This document shows positions 1-11,042 of a stretch of DNA of 64,000 nt, in pieces. The stretch comes from Deltaproteobacteria bacterium (lineage in GTDB: Bacteria; Desulfobacterota; Desulfarculia; Adiutricales; Adiutricaceae). The stretch spans positions 22,976-86,975 of the forward strand of contig JAISFS010000116.1 of the NCBI GenBank assembly GCA_031263485.1, written 5' to 3'. The first letter of the stretch is position 1. Each line of letters opens with the position of its first letter. The position numbers and the translations under genes were made by a program. The notes under the pieces were generated by a model. The model searched no databases and had not been told where the DNA came from. It worked only from the letters and a program-made list of their open reading frames with translations.

Positions 1-3000
1 GCCAGAGCGTTGCCGTCCCGTCTCGCGGCTGTCAGGCAGAGTTCGGGGGTCTTCAGGCTCTCGGGGATCCAGGCGAGCGCGTTGCCGTCCTGTACCGCGG
101 CCGCCAGGCAGAGTTCCGGGGTCTTTTGATCTTCGGGAACCCAGGCGATGGCGTTCCCGTCCTGGGACACCGCCGCCAGGCAGAGCGTCTGGGTCTTCAG
201 AGACTCCCGCGCCCAGGCGAGGGCGTTGCCGTCCTGTTCCGCGGCCGCCAGGCAGAGTTCCGGAGTCTTAAGATCCTCGGGAACCCAGGCGATGGCGTTA
301 CCGTCCTGGGACACCGCGGCGAGGCAGAGTCGCGGGTTCAGGTGTTCTTCCGGCACGTGCTCGAGCGCATTGCCGTCCTGAGACACTGCGGCAAGGCAGA
401 GTTCGGGGGTCTTCAGATCCTCACGCATGTGCCTGAGTGCCATGCCGCAGCACTGGACGGCGGCGAGGCGGATTTCGGGGGTGGCTAGGTCGCCGGGCAC
501 GTCCCGGAGCGCCTCGCCGTTCTCGCGGACTGCGGCGAGGAGTATTTCCGGCTTGGCGAGGGCATAAGGCACGTGCCTCAGCGCCGTGCCGTCACTGCGG
601 ACCGCCGCCAGGCAGATCTTTTCCGTCATTAGCCTCTCAGGCACGTCGTTGAGGCTATGGCCGTCTTGCCTGACGGCTTCGAGGCACAGTTCCCGGTTTA
701 TGAGCCCGTCGGGGACGAGCCGGAGCGGAGTCGCCATCACCCCGAGGCCCGTGTGGCCGAAGGGATCGGCGGGGTCGCGGGGGACCAGGCGGTAGTCTTG
801 ATCCCGGTATGCATCGGTCCGGGCGGAATCGGAGGGGGACGTCGCGTGTTCGCGCCAGGATGCGGCGTTTCCTTTGCGGATTGCCTCAAGACAGAGCTCG
901 GGAGTGACTAGCTTGCGGGGAACGAATTCCAGCGCCATGCCGTCGTTCATCACGGCCGCGCGGCAGATTTCGGGAGCCCTCAGGCGTGGGCTGACAAGCC
1001 CGAGCGCGAGCCCGTTCTCGCGGACGGCGGCGAGGCGAACTTCAGCGGACTGGAGCCTTCGGGGCACGAACCTTACCGTCAGGCCCGATCCCCGGACGGC
1101 CGCGAGGCACATCTCCTCAGTCATCCGTTTCCCCGGAACGAGCCTGAGCGTCCAAGGGTTCCTCGAAACGGCGGCCAGGCGGAGTGCGGGCCTGGCCAGG
1201 AGCGCCGGTGCGCCCGGGAACGACGCCCCGGTTCGCATCGCGCCCGCGAGGCGGATTTTCGGCGTCACGAGCCGGACGGGAACGTGTCTGAACGCGAGGG
1301 GCGAATCGAGGACGGCCGCGATGCAGATCTCCCTTGAGGCCAGCCGCGCGGGGACGGAAAAGAGGGCCTCGCCGTCGCTTCGGACGGCGGCAAGGCAAAG
1401 CTTGGAGGTGACACGCCTCTCGGGCACTCTTGCCAGGGCCTCGTAGGACTGCTGCACGGCGTTCGTCAGGATTTCCGGCGTCAGGAATCTGGGCGGGACG
1501 TACATCACCGCCTGGCCTTCCGAAATGACGGCCGCCTTGCAGATTTCCGGAGTCAGGAACCTTTCGGGGATGCAGGATATCGCACCGCCATGCGAACGGG
1601 CAGCGGCGAGGCGCATCTCCGGGGTCTCGATCGGTACCGGCACGTGCATCAACGCAAGCCCGTAATCCCGCACGGCGGCGAGGCAGACGTCCGGGGTTCG
1701 CATGCCCTCGGGCAAGTGTTCCAGGGCCTCGCCGTGCTCGCGGACGGCGGCGAGGCAGACGTCGAGTGTCCTTCTGTCCTCCGGGGCGTGCCAGATGACC
1801 TGTCCGCACTGGCGGACGGCGGCGAGGCAGACTTCAGATGTCCTCTTGCCCTCCGGAACCTGATCCAGGACCGTTCCGTCCCGGCGCACTGCGGCCAGGC
1901 ACACTTCCCGCGTCCTAAGGCCCTCCGGCACGAACTCCAGCGCCTCGCCGTCCTGCCGGACTGCGGCGAGGCAGATTTCCCGGGACTTCAGCCGCTCAGG
2001 AACGCTTTCGAGCGCCAGGCCGTCGTCCGTGACGGCGGCGAGGAGAAGTTCACCGGTAATGAGGTTTTCCGGAACGAGAGAGATGGCCTCTCCGGACTCC
2101 CGAACGGCGGCGCGGCACAGCTCCGGGGTCACCATGGCGGCGGGGACGAGTCCCAGCGCCGCTGGGTTGCCCTGTACGGCCGCCCGAATGAGCTCCGGCG
2201 TGACGAGGCTTTCTGGGACGTGCTCGAGGGCGAGGCCGTTCTGGCGCACGGCCGCCAGGCTCATCCCACGGTCAATCATTTCTTTAGGCGCGTGTTCGAG
2301 GGCCAGGCCGTTCTGCCGGACGGCGGTCCGGCAGAGTCCGGGGGTGACGAGCCGGTCGGGCACGTGACATAGCGCCTCGCCGTTCGACCTGACGGCCGCG
2401 AGGCACATGCCGCGGGTCCTCAGGTCGTCCGGCACCTCCCAGAGAGCCGAGCCGCCAGTGCGGACTGCTTCCAGGCAGAGGCGTCCGGACATTTGACTTC
2501 GGGGTACGTAGCTGATGGAATCGCCTTCGATGCCGGCGGCTTCCATGCAGATCTCCTTAGTATGCCTCTCTTCGGGAACGTACGCCAACGCGTATCCGTC
2601 ACCGCGCACTGCGGCAAGACAGATCTCCTCCTTCCTTTGCCGGTAACGCATGCTCATGATAGCCATGCCGAAGGAGCGGACGGCGGCGAGCAGAATTTCC
2701 GGCTTCAGGAGCCACGGCGGCGCGTGGAGGAGAGCTTCGGTGCCGAAGCGCCCCGCGGCGCGGACGATTTCGGAGGTCGCGATATTCTCCGGGACGTGCT
2801 CTAACGCGTCTCCGCAGGCATGGACGGCGGCCAGGCAGATTTCATGCGTCCTGAGGTTTTCGGGGATCCTTTCGAGAGCCAGGGCTTCATCGCGGACTGC
2901 AATTAGACAGAGCTCGGGCGTCAACAGCTCTTCCGGGACGCGCGAGATCATCCAGCCGTTCTTCCGGATCGCGGCAAGGCAGAGATCAGGCGTGACGAGA

Positions 3001-3608
3001 TGTCCGGGGATACGCCCGATCGCACCGTAGGAACGGCTGGCGGCGGAGATGACGAACTCCGGTGTCCTGATCCTCTCAGGCACATACGAGATGGATGAGG
3101 CTTCCTGGCAGAAGGCGGCTAGGCAGACATCCGGAGTCTTGAGCTCCTCACTCACAAATTTGAGCGCGGGGCCGAATTTGCGAACCGCAGCAAGACAGAC
3201 GTCGGACGTCATGGCTCGGTCAGCGACAAACTCGAGGGCAAGGCCGTTTTCCCGGACGGCGGCGAGACAGACGTCCGAAGCCTTGAGCGTCTCAGGGACA
3301 TGTTCCAGGGCTCGGCCGTCTTGACGGACGGCCACGAGGCAGAGGTCCGGAGCCTTGAGCGTCTCAGGGACATATTTCAGGGCCCGGCCGTCTTCTCGGA
3401 CTGCGGCGAGGCAGACGTCGAACGTCTTAAGCTCTTCCGGGACTTCCTTGAGCGCCATGCCATTTTTGAGGACTGAGGCCTTACAGGCCTCAGGCGTCGG
3501 AACTGTCGCCGCGGTGCCCTTGGGGGAACCGGATACACCGGCCTTATCCAAGGTTTCCTGGATGCGCTTGCGGAGGTCGTCATGCGGCGTTCTGAATGGT
3601 TTCGTCAT
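1..3608 (-). CDS. Giant DUF4116-like tandem-repeat protein (N-terminal part; C-terminus beyond window start)
   Basis: Own reverse-strand translation from ATG at 3608: MTKPFRTPHDDLRKRIQETLDKAG... then dozens of ~25-aa units such as DVCLAAVREDGRALKYVPETLKAPDLCLVAVRQDGRALEHVPE, still open at position 1. The ORF track omits it, probably because no stop lies in the window. Confidence 0.88.
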   Translation of the reverse strand, partial: MTKPFRTPHDDLRKRIQETLDKAGVSGSPKGTAATVPTPEACKASVLKNGMALKEVPEELKTFDVCLAAVREDGRALKYVPETLKAPDLCLVAVRQDGRALEHVPETLKASDVCLAAVRENGLALEFVADRAMTSDVCLAAVRKFGPALKFVSEELKTPDVCLAAFCQEASSISYVPERIRTPEFVISAASRSYGAIGRIPGHLVTPDLCLAAIRKNGWMISRVPEELLTPELCLIAVRDEALALERIPENLRTHEICLAAVHACGDALEHVPENIATSEIVRAAGRFGTEALLHAPPWLLKPEILLAAVRSFGMAIMSMRYRQRKEEICLAAVRGDGYALAYVPEERHTKEICMEAAGIEGDSISYVPRSQMSGRLCLEAVRTGGSALWEVPDDLRTRGMCLAAVRSNGEALCHVPDRLVTPGLCRTAVRQNGLALEHAPKEMIDRGMSLAAVRQNGLALEHVPESLVTPELIRAAVQGNPAALGLVPAAMVTPELCRAAVRESGEAISLVPENLITGELLLAAVTDDGLALESVPERLKSREICLAAVRQDGEALEFVPEGLRTREVCLAAVRRDGTVLDQVPEGKRTSEVCLAAVRQCGQVIWHAPEDRRTLDVCLAAVREHGEALEHLPEGMRTPDVCLAAVRDYGLALMHVPVPIETPEMRLAAARSHGGAISCIPERFLTPEICKAAVISEGQAVMYVPPRFLTPEILTNAVQQSYEALARVPERRVTSKLCLAAVRSDGEALFSVPARLASREICIAAVLDSPLAFRHVPVRLVTPKIRLAGAMRTGASFPGAPALLARPALRLAAVSRNPWTLRLVPGKRMTEEMCLAAVRGSGLTVRFVPRRLQSAEVRLAAVRENGLALGLVSPRLRAPEICRAAVMNDGMALEFVPRKLVTPELCLEAIRKGNAASWREHATSPSDSARTDAYRDQDYRLVPRDPADPFGHTGLGVMATPLRLVPDGLINRELCLEAVRQDGHSLNDVPERLMTEKICLAAVRSDGTALRHVPYALAKPEILLAAVRENGEALRDVPGDLATPEIRLAAVQCCGMALRHMREDLKTPELCLAAVSQDGNALEHVPEEHLNPRLCLAAVSQDGNAIAWVPEDLKTPELCLAAAEQDGNALAWARESLKTQTLCLAAVSQDGNAIAWVPEDQKTPELCLAAAVQDGNALAWIPESLKTPELCLTAARRDGNAL

Positions 3609-5319
3609 GTGGGATCATCTTTCCGGTTACGGGGTTTCGTGATGGTATGCGGTTCCGGTTGGCAACGGAGGCAGGGAGTCCCGGAATGGCCGGGAAGCCG
3701 GCGAGAGAGAGGCGCGTGAAAGGCGAGGTCATGGCGCGGAGGGGCGATCATGGCCGCCAAGGGTCCGGGGGTGGGTCCGCAAGGCTTATCGAGTTGAAAT
3801 GTCCAGAGCATCGTCGCAGCGAGGGACACAACGGGGCCATAAGCCTTGCCTCAGGGCAGAGCGTATCGGGCCGTAATCGTCTGGCAGGGGACGGCCCCGA
3901 TCCCCTGATTGGCGGGTCGGTCCAACCGCGCCTCCGGGCCAATGAATGGCGCTTCACGGACTCGCGACGAATTCGCCGGCCGGTTCGGTTCCGGCAAGGG
4001 GAGGCGGCACGGGTCAGGTTGCGAGCCGATCTCCGGATAGTGGGGGGGCTACCAGAGGTCAAGGGGGGGGGTGGCTTCCTCCTACACGGACAGGTTGGCG
4101 CTCTCAATCCCGACTCAATCCCGATGGCGGCAAGGGGCCTCTTCGGCCAGAGTAGGCTGGCGTTGCGCTTCCCGGAGCCAGGGAGTCATCTTCGCCGGAA
4201 GGATCGTCGGGTTTAGGGTTGCCCTCAGGCCTTGGGATCCGGTATCGTAGCCGACCGGTGACCTCCCGGCTTCCCGTTGCCACGCGATCATGCGGATCCG
4301 CGCTGCATGGAAGCCGTCGGGGAAATGGACGGTAAGGAAAAGGCGCCCGGGAGCGGCGCCTTGAGGTCTCGCTGCACGGATACGATCTCATTGTATCCGA
4401 CCGTAACCTCGGCGGCAAGGGGGCTTTGCGGAGGCGAGGGAGCTCAGGTCTCACTTCGGGCGAAGGTCCAGGGCCGAATCCCGGGGCTTAGTCGGTCCGA
4501 TCGCGCTCCGTGGTATCGGGTACCCTTGGATGGGCATATAATACAGCTTGTGCCCAGGCAGTCATTTTCGCTTCAGTGTTCGGCAATGGGCCGGAGGCGA
4601 CCAGGCAAGCTTCCAGCTGCAGAGTTGAGGGTTGTTTGCGGAGCAGGTACGATTCGGGCGCCCCAGTGCAGGAATGGGAGGTTTAGTGATCCGGCCTGCC
4701 TTCGAGGAGGGGACGGCTCGTTTGTCGCAGGAAAGGCTCACGGGCTAATCTGCCCGAGCCTGGCCGTGCCGGACAGTATTGGTTCAACACAAGGCAGGCT
4801 AAGGATGGATCGGAGAAATCAAGTCGATGCAGGCGGGGCCGGGCGAGCAAGTCGGGGGCCCCGGGCGGGCAGTCCAGTCAGGCCCGGGAGCGGCGGTTCG
4901 GGCAAGACTGGCAATATCAGGCGTGGCAGGCTGCTCAAAGCGCAGGCAGGAGGCATGGAGTTTCGATGAAATGATGTACGCGGAATGAAATGATGTTCGC
5001 GGAAATGATTAAGGTGGAGGGGCGAAGATATCCAGGGCAGGGTGGAGAGATGCCGGGAAAAGCTATGGGGATCAGGGCAGGAAAAGCTGGAAGTTCAGCG
5101 CTTGGAAAGTGAGAGAAGGGACGGGAAGTGAATTGCGGGAAGATGAAGGAAGGGCCGAACAGATATAGAGGGTGGCGAATTCGGAGAGGAGATGCAAGTT
5201 GTCGCATCATTCGCTTATCCCTTAGGTTTAGGACTTGTCTCGTCGGCGTCCGCGGGATTGACGGATGCCCGGCCTTCGACGGGGACATACGCCGTGTGCA
5301 TGGCGCGGTGCGGGTGGCG

Positions 5320-7240
5320 GCTTAAGGAACCGTTCGGAAAAAATGCGGCGGTGCCCCCCGCCTGACCAGCTGATTTCCTTGAACGTGACCGCGATGTCGG
5401 AATTTTCGGCAGCAGCGGCTATGGCAGCTACGAACCAGTCGCGGCCCGCGAAGCGGGGCGCGTCGAAATATCTGGCGACTATCCTGGAAAAGGCCCTTTC
5501 TCTGGCGCGGATCCTCCCTGCGGCCGGGGCACCTTTCCGTTCCGGGCGTCGTTGGCTTGAGCAATCGGAACCCCGTACAGGCCCTCGTATGGTTCAGGTT
5601 CATCATCGAGGATGAAATCCGTCGTTGCTTCCACGGTCGTCCCGTCGCAGTTGGGGGTTTTCGGGATGATTTCGTGGTCGAACAGTAGCACCTCGAGAGC
5701 GCAGCCGGAACGGCGCGGCAAGACGATCAGGAAGCGTAAAGGAGGATGCCGAAGATGTCCATGCAGCCCTTGAACTCTGGCGTAATCCCCGAGAACGGGA
5801 TCCCGAGAAGGCGTCTCGCCACATCCGTGTCCCGTCCGTGAAGAGAGCTGAGAAGCTCGCGTGCTGACGAGTCCAGGAACGCCTCGCCGTCATGCCCGTC
5901 ACTCCCCTTCAAGGCGAGAGCACGGGTATTGTCGACGTAGATGGCGCCGCCACCGCCTATCCCGTCGAATCCGTGTTCCCAGAACGGCAAAGGCCTGAGC
6001 CGCTCCTGCATGGATTTGTCCCCCTGGAGCGTCTGTCGGCATGGGAGCCCCCCTGACCGCCGTGACGGGCGCCTAGGTGCGGGTTTCCGCCTCCCGTGCC
6101 TTCGGCAGGCCCTTTCCCTCTTGAAGAATCTCGTTGCGGCGTAAGCGTTCGAGACCTTGGGCGTAGGGTCATCGCGGGAAGAAAAGGTATATCTGAAAGA
6201 AGCGGCCCAATGGGCCCGGCCAGGGCCCGCGAACCAGTCGAGGAGCGCTTCCGCGAGATCCCTTTTCATCGACTCCTGCCCGAGGCAGCCCGCCTTTTCC
6301 ATGGCGGCGAGCGCCGGGGCCAAGCGTTCCCTGAAGGCAATGCGGATTTCCTGTAGGGTGAAGCCGCAAAAGGTACGATATTCGGGTTTGTCGTCCATGT
6401 CTCTCGCGTTGATGATCACGAAGAACTGGTTGTGGCGTTCAGTATTACCGGTGGCCGTTACCAGCGGGAAATCCAGCTCAATGTAGTTGCCTTTCAGATT
6501 GCGGAAAACATGCGACAATTAACTCTATATCTCCAAGGTCTTCCTTCAGTCGCCGTTGTTGTGGCGCAGGGCGTAGTCACACTCGCCAATCAGGAGGATT
6601 ATTTTTTCCCGTATTGGTCAATTCAGCGATCCGCCATTCTTTCTTCGGGGACTTCCGCCGCCGCGGCCAGCAGATTTCTGCCAAGTCTGTTTATCAGGTC
6701 GCGGATCACGAAGCCGCAGGACATCGAGCTTCACCCCGAGCCGCCGCTGCCGACGGCGGCGATATGCGATGCCAGGCTCTGGCAGAACCGTTCAGGATCC
6801 GGGTTCGGAGCCGTCTCCGCGTATCCGGATACGTCATGCTCATGTCGATTCTTATCGCGACATAAGGCTTCCATTCGTGATTCAGACCGGGATCGGAAAT
6901 CCCTAGGCTTTAGAAAGGTCGCCGGTAGCTTCGGGCTACTGCCTTGACGTTATCCTCAGGAGCGTCTTGCCGTAGCATCTCGGCCTGGCCAGAAAAGGAG
7001 TATCCCACCTGTACTGATACAGGCGGCCGACAATCCTGTCTTGTCGATTTTGACAGCACCATTTTTATCAGGAAGTCCATGGAGTTCTGTTCATCAGCGG
7101 GAAGCGGGGTAAGGCTTTGGCTCATGCGTTTTGACCTCGTGTTTAGCGACCACACGACCTCAATATCCCGAAACCAGCGCGTTGGGTTTCTTGCGACCCT
7201 GCGGGCCGAGATCACGCATCCTTGCGGTTTTTGAGCGGCC
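5320..7240 (-). pseudogene. Degenerate AAA-ATPase-like (PF09820 type) family gene remnant
   Basis: Fragments in several minus frames: IILLIGECDYALRHNNGD (~6600), MSHVFRNLKGNYIELDFPLVTATG...RDMDDKPEYRTFCGFTLQEIRIAFRERL (from 6518). They resemble the core of the intact copy at 11043 and the relic at 48890; frameshifts and stops between them. Confidence 0.55.
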
Positions 7241-8179
7241 AAAATGACGGGTCAACTCAAAAATCTTAGAGATTAATTCGGAAAATATTCCAAATATTCC
7301 CACGTTAATCAACTGTTTTACTGAATTATGATTTGATCGGATATCTGACTTCTTCCTGAAATGGAGTCAAACCAATTCAATAATTTCAAGATAATGTCTG
7401 AACAATTTTCACGATACGTCAAAATCTACGATGTCGTCATCCGGCTCCCCCAGCAGCTGCCGCGGTACAGGATTTCGGATGCGTTCGCCAAATGGCTGTT
7501 GAGCCTGCGGAGCTTCGAAGGTCACATCTTCCGTATGTTCCAGACACCTGCCGGGGCCGCTGGACTTAAGGGCAGGGATTTCCGATCGACGGTCTTCGAT
7601 GTCGTCTGTTCCTGAGGCCGACTGATGATCCGAGGATCACCGGCTGACAGAGTTTTCACACGAAGAGAGCGATTGATACCTCCTCCCCGAGCGGTGACGG
7701 CTGAACCTCAACCGGACAGTGTCCTCCGCGGGCCACCCCGTACCGAAGTCTGGGAGCCATCGTGGACCTGTTTGACCTTTCTCGAATGCCTGAAGGATGA
7801 CAACGGTCTGTGAGATCGCGTGCCGCACCGACCGGCGCGTTTTCTGCACCTGTTTCCAAGCATTTTCGCGATAACTGACTCAACGTTCGGTATTCCCTTA
7901 CCCGTCTGCCGCCCGCAGGGAGGGTAGAACCGACCGGCCACGCGGAATGGGAGGGCGACCGGCTCGGCCCTGTCGGGACTAAGCCAATACCCGCCGGGAC
8001 GGACTGCCGCGGCGGGCCTGCAAACGCTTCGGTATCGGCAGGGCAGCGGGATCGCGCCTCGAGTGTTTCGTAACAGACCGGGGTAACCCGGGAATGACAT
8101 TCCGTGCCGAAAATCCATTTGACTTGCAGACTTTCTGATCATATTATTCGCTTTCGGGTTCCGATTCCTACGCCTGACC

Positions 8180-8292
8180 CTTTTCGGCAGGAATCACTTC
8201 CGCCAAGAACCCCTTCCGGCAGGAATCAATTACGCCAAGAACCCCTTCCGGCAGGAATCATTTACGCCAAGAACCCCTTCCGGCAGGAATCT
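8180..8292. repeat. 32-bp direct tandem repeat, about 3.5 copies (cggcaggaatc...cgccaagaacccctt)
   Basis: cggcaggaatc recurs at 8185, 8217, 8249 and 8281. Confidence 0.9.
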
Positions 8293-8528
8293 CAACGGCA
8301 CTGTTTCCGCCAACACCGCGACCCGCCGCGAGCGACGGCGGAGCTTGCCAGGCATCCTGGCCCCCCAGCATTATCGACCATGATTATGGCCGGGGCCTCC
8401 AGCTGGCTGGGCAGAGCCCTCCATCCTGCCAACCGTTGTTTCCGATGCCCGTCGTCTTAGATAGGGCGACGTCGGGATTCCTTCGGCATCCGCCCGTTCG
8501 ATGAAGCCCCGTCATTTTCTCTGGAACT

Positions 8529-9479
8529 ATGCATAGTACCGCTTTCACGCGCGACTCTCTCGCCGTCTTCCTCGCCGCATCGGCTCTTGCGTCCGCACTG
8601 GCCTTAGGTTTCGCCTGGCTCGCTACGGGAGGCAAGGACGCTTCCTTTCCGAGCGCGGCGCCAACTTCGGAACTGCCGCTTGCCTTGCCGGGCCAACTGG
8701 CTGATTTGCCTCCTGGCGCTCCCGGCTCCGGTGCGTCGACTGACGAAGTTGCCCGCCCCGTATCCGCCGACGAGTCTGGCTTGGCATCCGGGAGGTCCGG
8801 CCCTTCACCGTGCCCGGTGGCCCTGTGCGCCGCTCTTCTGGCTGCAGGGATCGCGGTCTTCCGGCGCTTGCGGTCCCGCCTGCGCCCCCGGCCCGGCAAC
8901 TGCCGACTGGGCCCCGGCCCGACCGGGGGAACCAACGACCTGACTTGCAGGGGTGCGCCGTTGCCCGTCCGCAAGCTCCCGCCTCTGCCCGATGCCGTCG
9001 ACGTGTCTGCCGGGGTAGCCATGCCAGGGAAGGACGCTGACGAACCGGAGGGGAACGATGGCCCGCTGGTGGATAGGCTCGGCTATCCTGCGCTCTTGAA
9101 GCTGATGCTTTCCCTCGACCAGAAGGTGACTCAGGAGAAGACCAAGGACGGTCACACCGTCCTGCTTTGGCGAATGTTCGGCGGGCTCCCATGTCTCGTT
9201 TTCTCCCTCGACGGCACGATCCTCATCATGAGGCACACGACCGAAGAGCCTCGCATGGCCCAAGAAAGGGTCAACGACTGGAACCGAAATCGCTTCTGCT
9301 CCCGCTCGTACTCCGATGCCGACGGCGTCCCGGTCATCGAGTGCGACGTCTCCCTTGAGGGGGGCGTGACCCGCAGGAACATCGTCGCCTGGATGGCACG
9401 TTGCATTTCCTCCGTGGCCACCTGGTACGAGGAGGTCGTGGAGAACCCTCTCCTTTTCGAGAAAAGGACGTCCCACTGA
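8529..9479 (+). CDS. YbjN-domain protein with N-terminal hydrophobic segments
   Basis: C-terminal half ...VNDWNRNRFCSRSYSDADGVPVIECDVSLEGGVTRRNIVAWMARCISSVATWYEEVV matches the YbjN pattern; N-terminal signal/TM-like segment plus a second TM-like stretch. Confidence 0.75.
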   Translation: MHSTAFTRDSLAVFLAASALASALALGFAWLATGGKDASFPSAAPTSELPLALPGQLADLPPGAPGSGASTDEVARPVSADESGLASGRSGPSPCPVALCAALLAAGIAVFRRLRSRLRPRPGNCRLGPGPTGGTNDLTCRGAPLPVRKLPPLPDAVDVSAGVAMPGKDADEPEGNDGPLVDRLGYPALLKLMLSLDQKVTQEKTKDGHTVLLWRMFGGLPCLVFSLDGTILIMRHTTEEPRMAQERVNDWNRNRFCSRSYSDADGVPVIECDVSLEGGVTRRNIVAWMARCISSVATWYEEVVENPLLFEKRTSH

Positions 9480-10349
9480 CCCAACCGAGCCTTGCCCGAT
9501 GAATGGGGGCCCAGCTGTCGGTACGCCCGGGGCGGCCAGGGTCGGTCAAGGGACCTCCGGTACGGTGTCAACCGTGCCCCCCCCCGGACGCGTCCGGGGG
9601 AAGGCTTTCCGGAAACGTCTATTTCTGTCTCGTGGGGCCCCCGTCCTGACCGAAAGAACGTCTGGCGCGTCAGTTTGCAGGAACTGAACCTTGAAGCCGT
9701 TATCGATTCCATGCGGCGGCATGGCGGATGACCCCTTTGTCGCGGGCGAACCCATCATGGATGCCCGAGACCGTCCGAGCCCCAAATAGAGCGCAAGTGG
9801 CCTTGACGCATATTTTTCAAAAGTCTGGTCGCACATCGGGGCAGTTCCGCTTTGCGCCGCCACTTTTCCAAAACGATGAAAATGTTCGGCCCGTACGCAA
9901 TGCCGTGTGAACCGACAGAATTCCATGATCGCGCACGCAGATTCCGTTAACCGTACGGTCCTGCCACTATCCCTCAGGAAATGCCGTTTGCGAAGAGAGC
10001 TGATTGGTTTTGGGATGCCGCGCATGGACCCCGCGTCATAATGCCCAGCCCGTCCCAAAAGCGGGAGGCCGAGGGCGGCGGATCAGGTCATGTTCAGTGC
10101 CCGACGTCTCGACGGGCACATATGCATGATTTTCGCGATCCACGTAAAAACTCAAATGTAGTTAAAATTTTTCAAGTATCTTTTATCACCCAACTGTTTG
10201 CTGAAAAATTTATGGCGTCCCGAAACCAAATAGGTTTATTTCGGTTGACAATTTCCCGGGTCATATGATAGATTCCGGGATTGGAAGATACCATCGGTCG
10301 GAAGACGGTCAGGTTTCATTGTCCTCCGATACCATAAGAGGCTTATGAC

Positions 10350-10425
10350 GGCCTGCGCAAGTTGCTTCCTAGGGCCTGCGCAAGTTGCTAAGTTGCTTCC
10401 TATGGCCTGCGCAAGTTGCTTCCAA
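10350..10425. repeat. Imperfect tandem repeat (cctgcgcaagttgcttcct)
   Basis: gcctgcgcaagttgct occurs three times with a short internal duplication (aagttgctaagttgct). Confidence 0.85.
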
Positions 10426-10899
10426 CGGCGTGAGCCGGTCATGTGACCGGCGCTCGGGACGGATGTCTTGCTGAGCCGCTCACGACATCCCGCCATGACT
10501 GGCTCTTTCCGCCGATTGCCGGCAGTCGTGTCGCCGTACACAAGGGAATCTCGCGAATCCTCAATGACTGTCCCGGTTTGACGTAGATGCCGGTTCGCTC
10601 CGGTCTGCAGGAACTCCTGCTCCGTCAGTCGGCAATCCCGGTATCGCCGTCCTGCGGACACGGGATGTTTTCCCCGGCTAGGCCGAGTCCTTCTGCAATC
10701 ATGCCTTTGACTCCGCAAACACGATGGCAGGCATTTGGACTGGCGTCCGCGTGAGTGCCGCAGGCATTTATGTCGGGTCTGTCAGGGCCATCCCTTCCTA
10801 ACCGTAAACATGAACTGCAGGGATCTTGACCTGCCCCCGACGCGCAATGCATCTCTCGGCCATAATCCGTGTAGCGATGGCAGACGAGCGAGGCAATTA

Positions 10900-10924
10900 G
10901 ATGCGATGCGATGCGATGCGATCC
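10900..10924. repeat. (GATGC)n pentanucleotide microsatellite
   Basis: gatgcgatgcgatgcgatgcgat read directly. Confidence 0.9.
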
Positions 10925-11042
10925 GGTGCCAGGTTACTCGACACGATAGTCAGGGGCCACGGCGGCCCTGCAACCGAAGAAAGGAATACGCGATAATCCT
11001 GGCGGTGATATGCCGCTGATTTTTCGTGCTGGAGAAAAGACA

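Noticed and set aside
1-3600. CRISPR array or satellite DNA from the 75-bp periodicity
   Set aside because: Units are codon-phased, degenerate at synonymous-type positions and form one open minus-strand protein frame.
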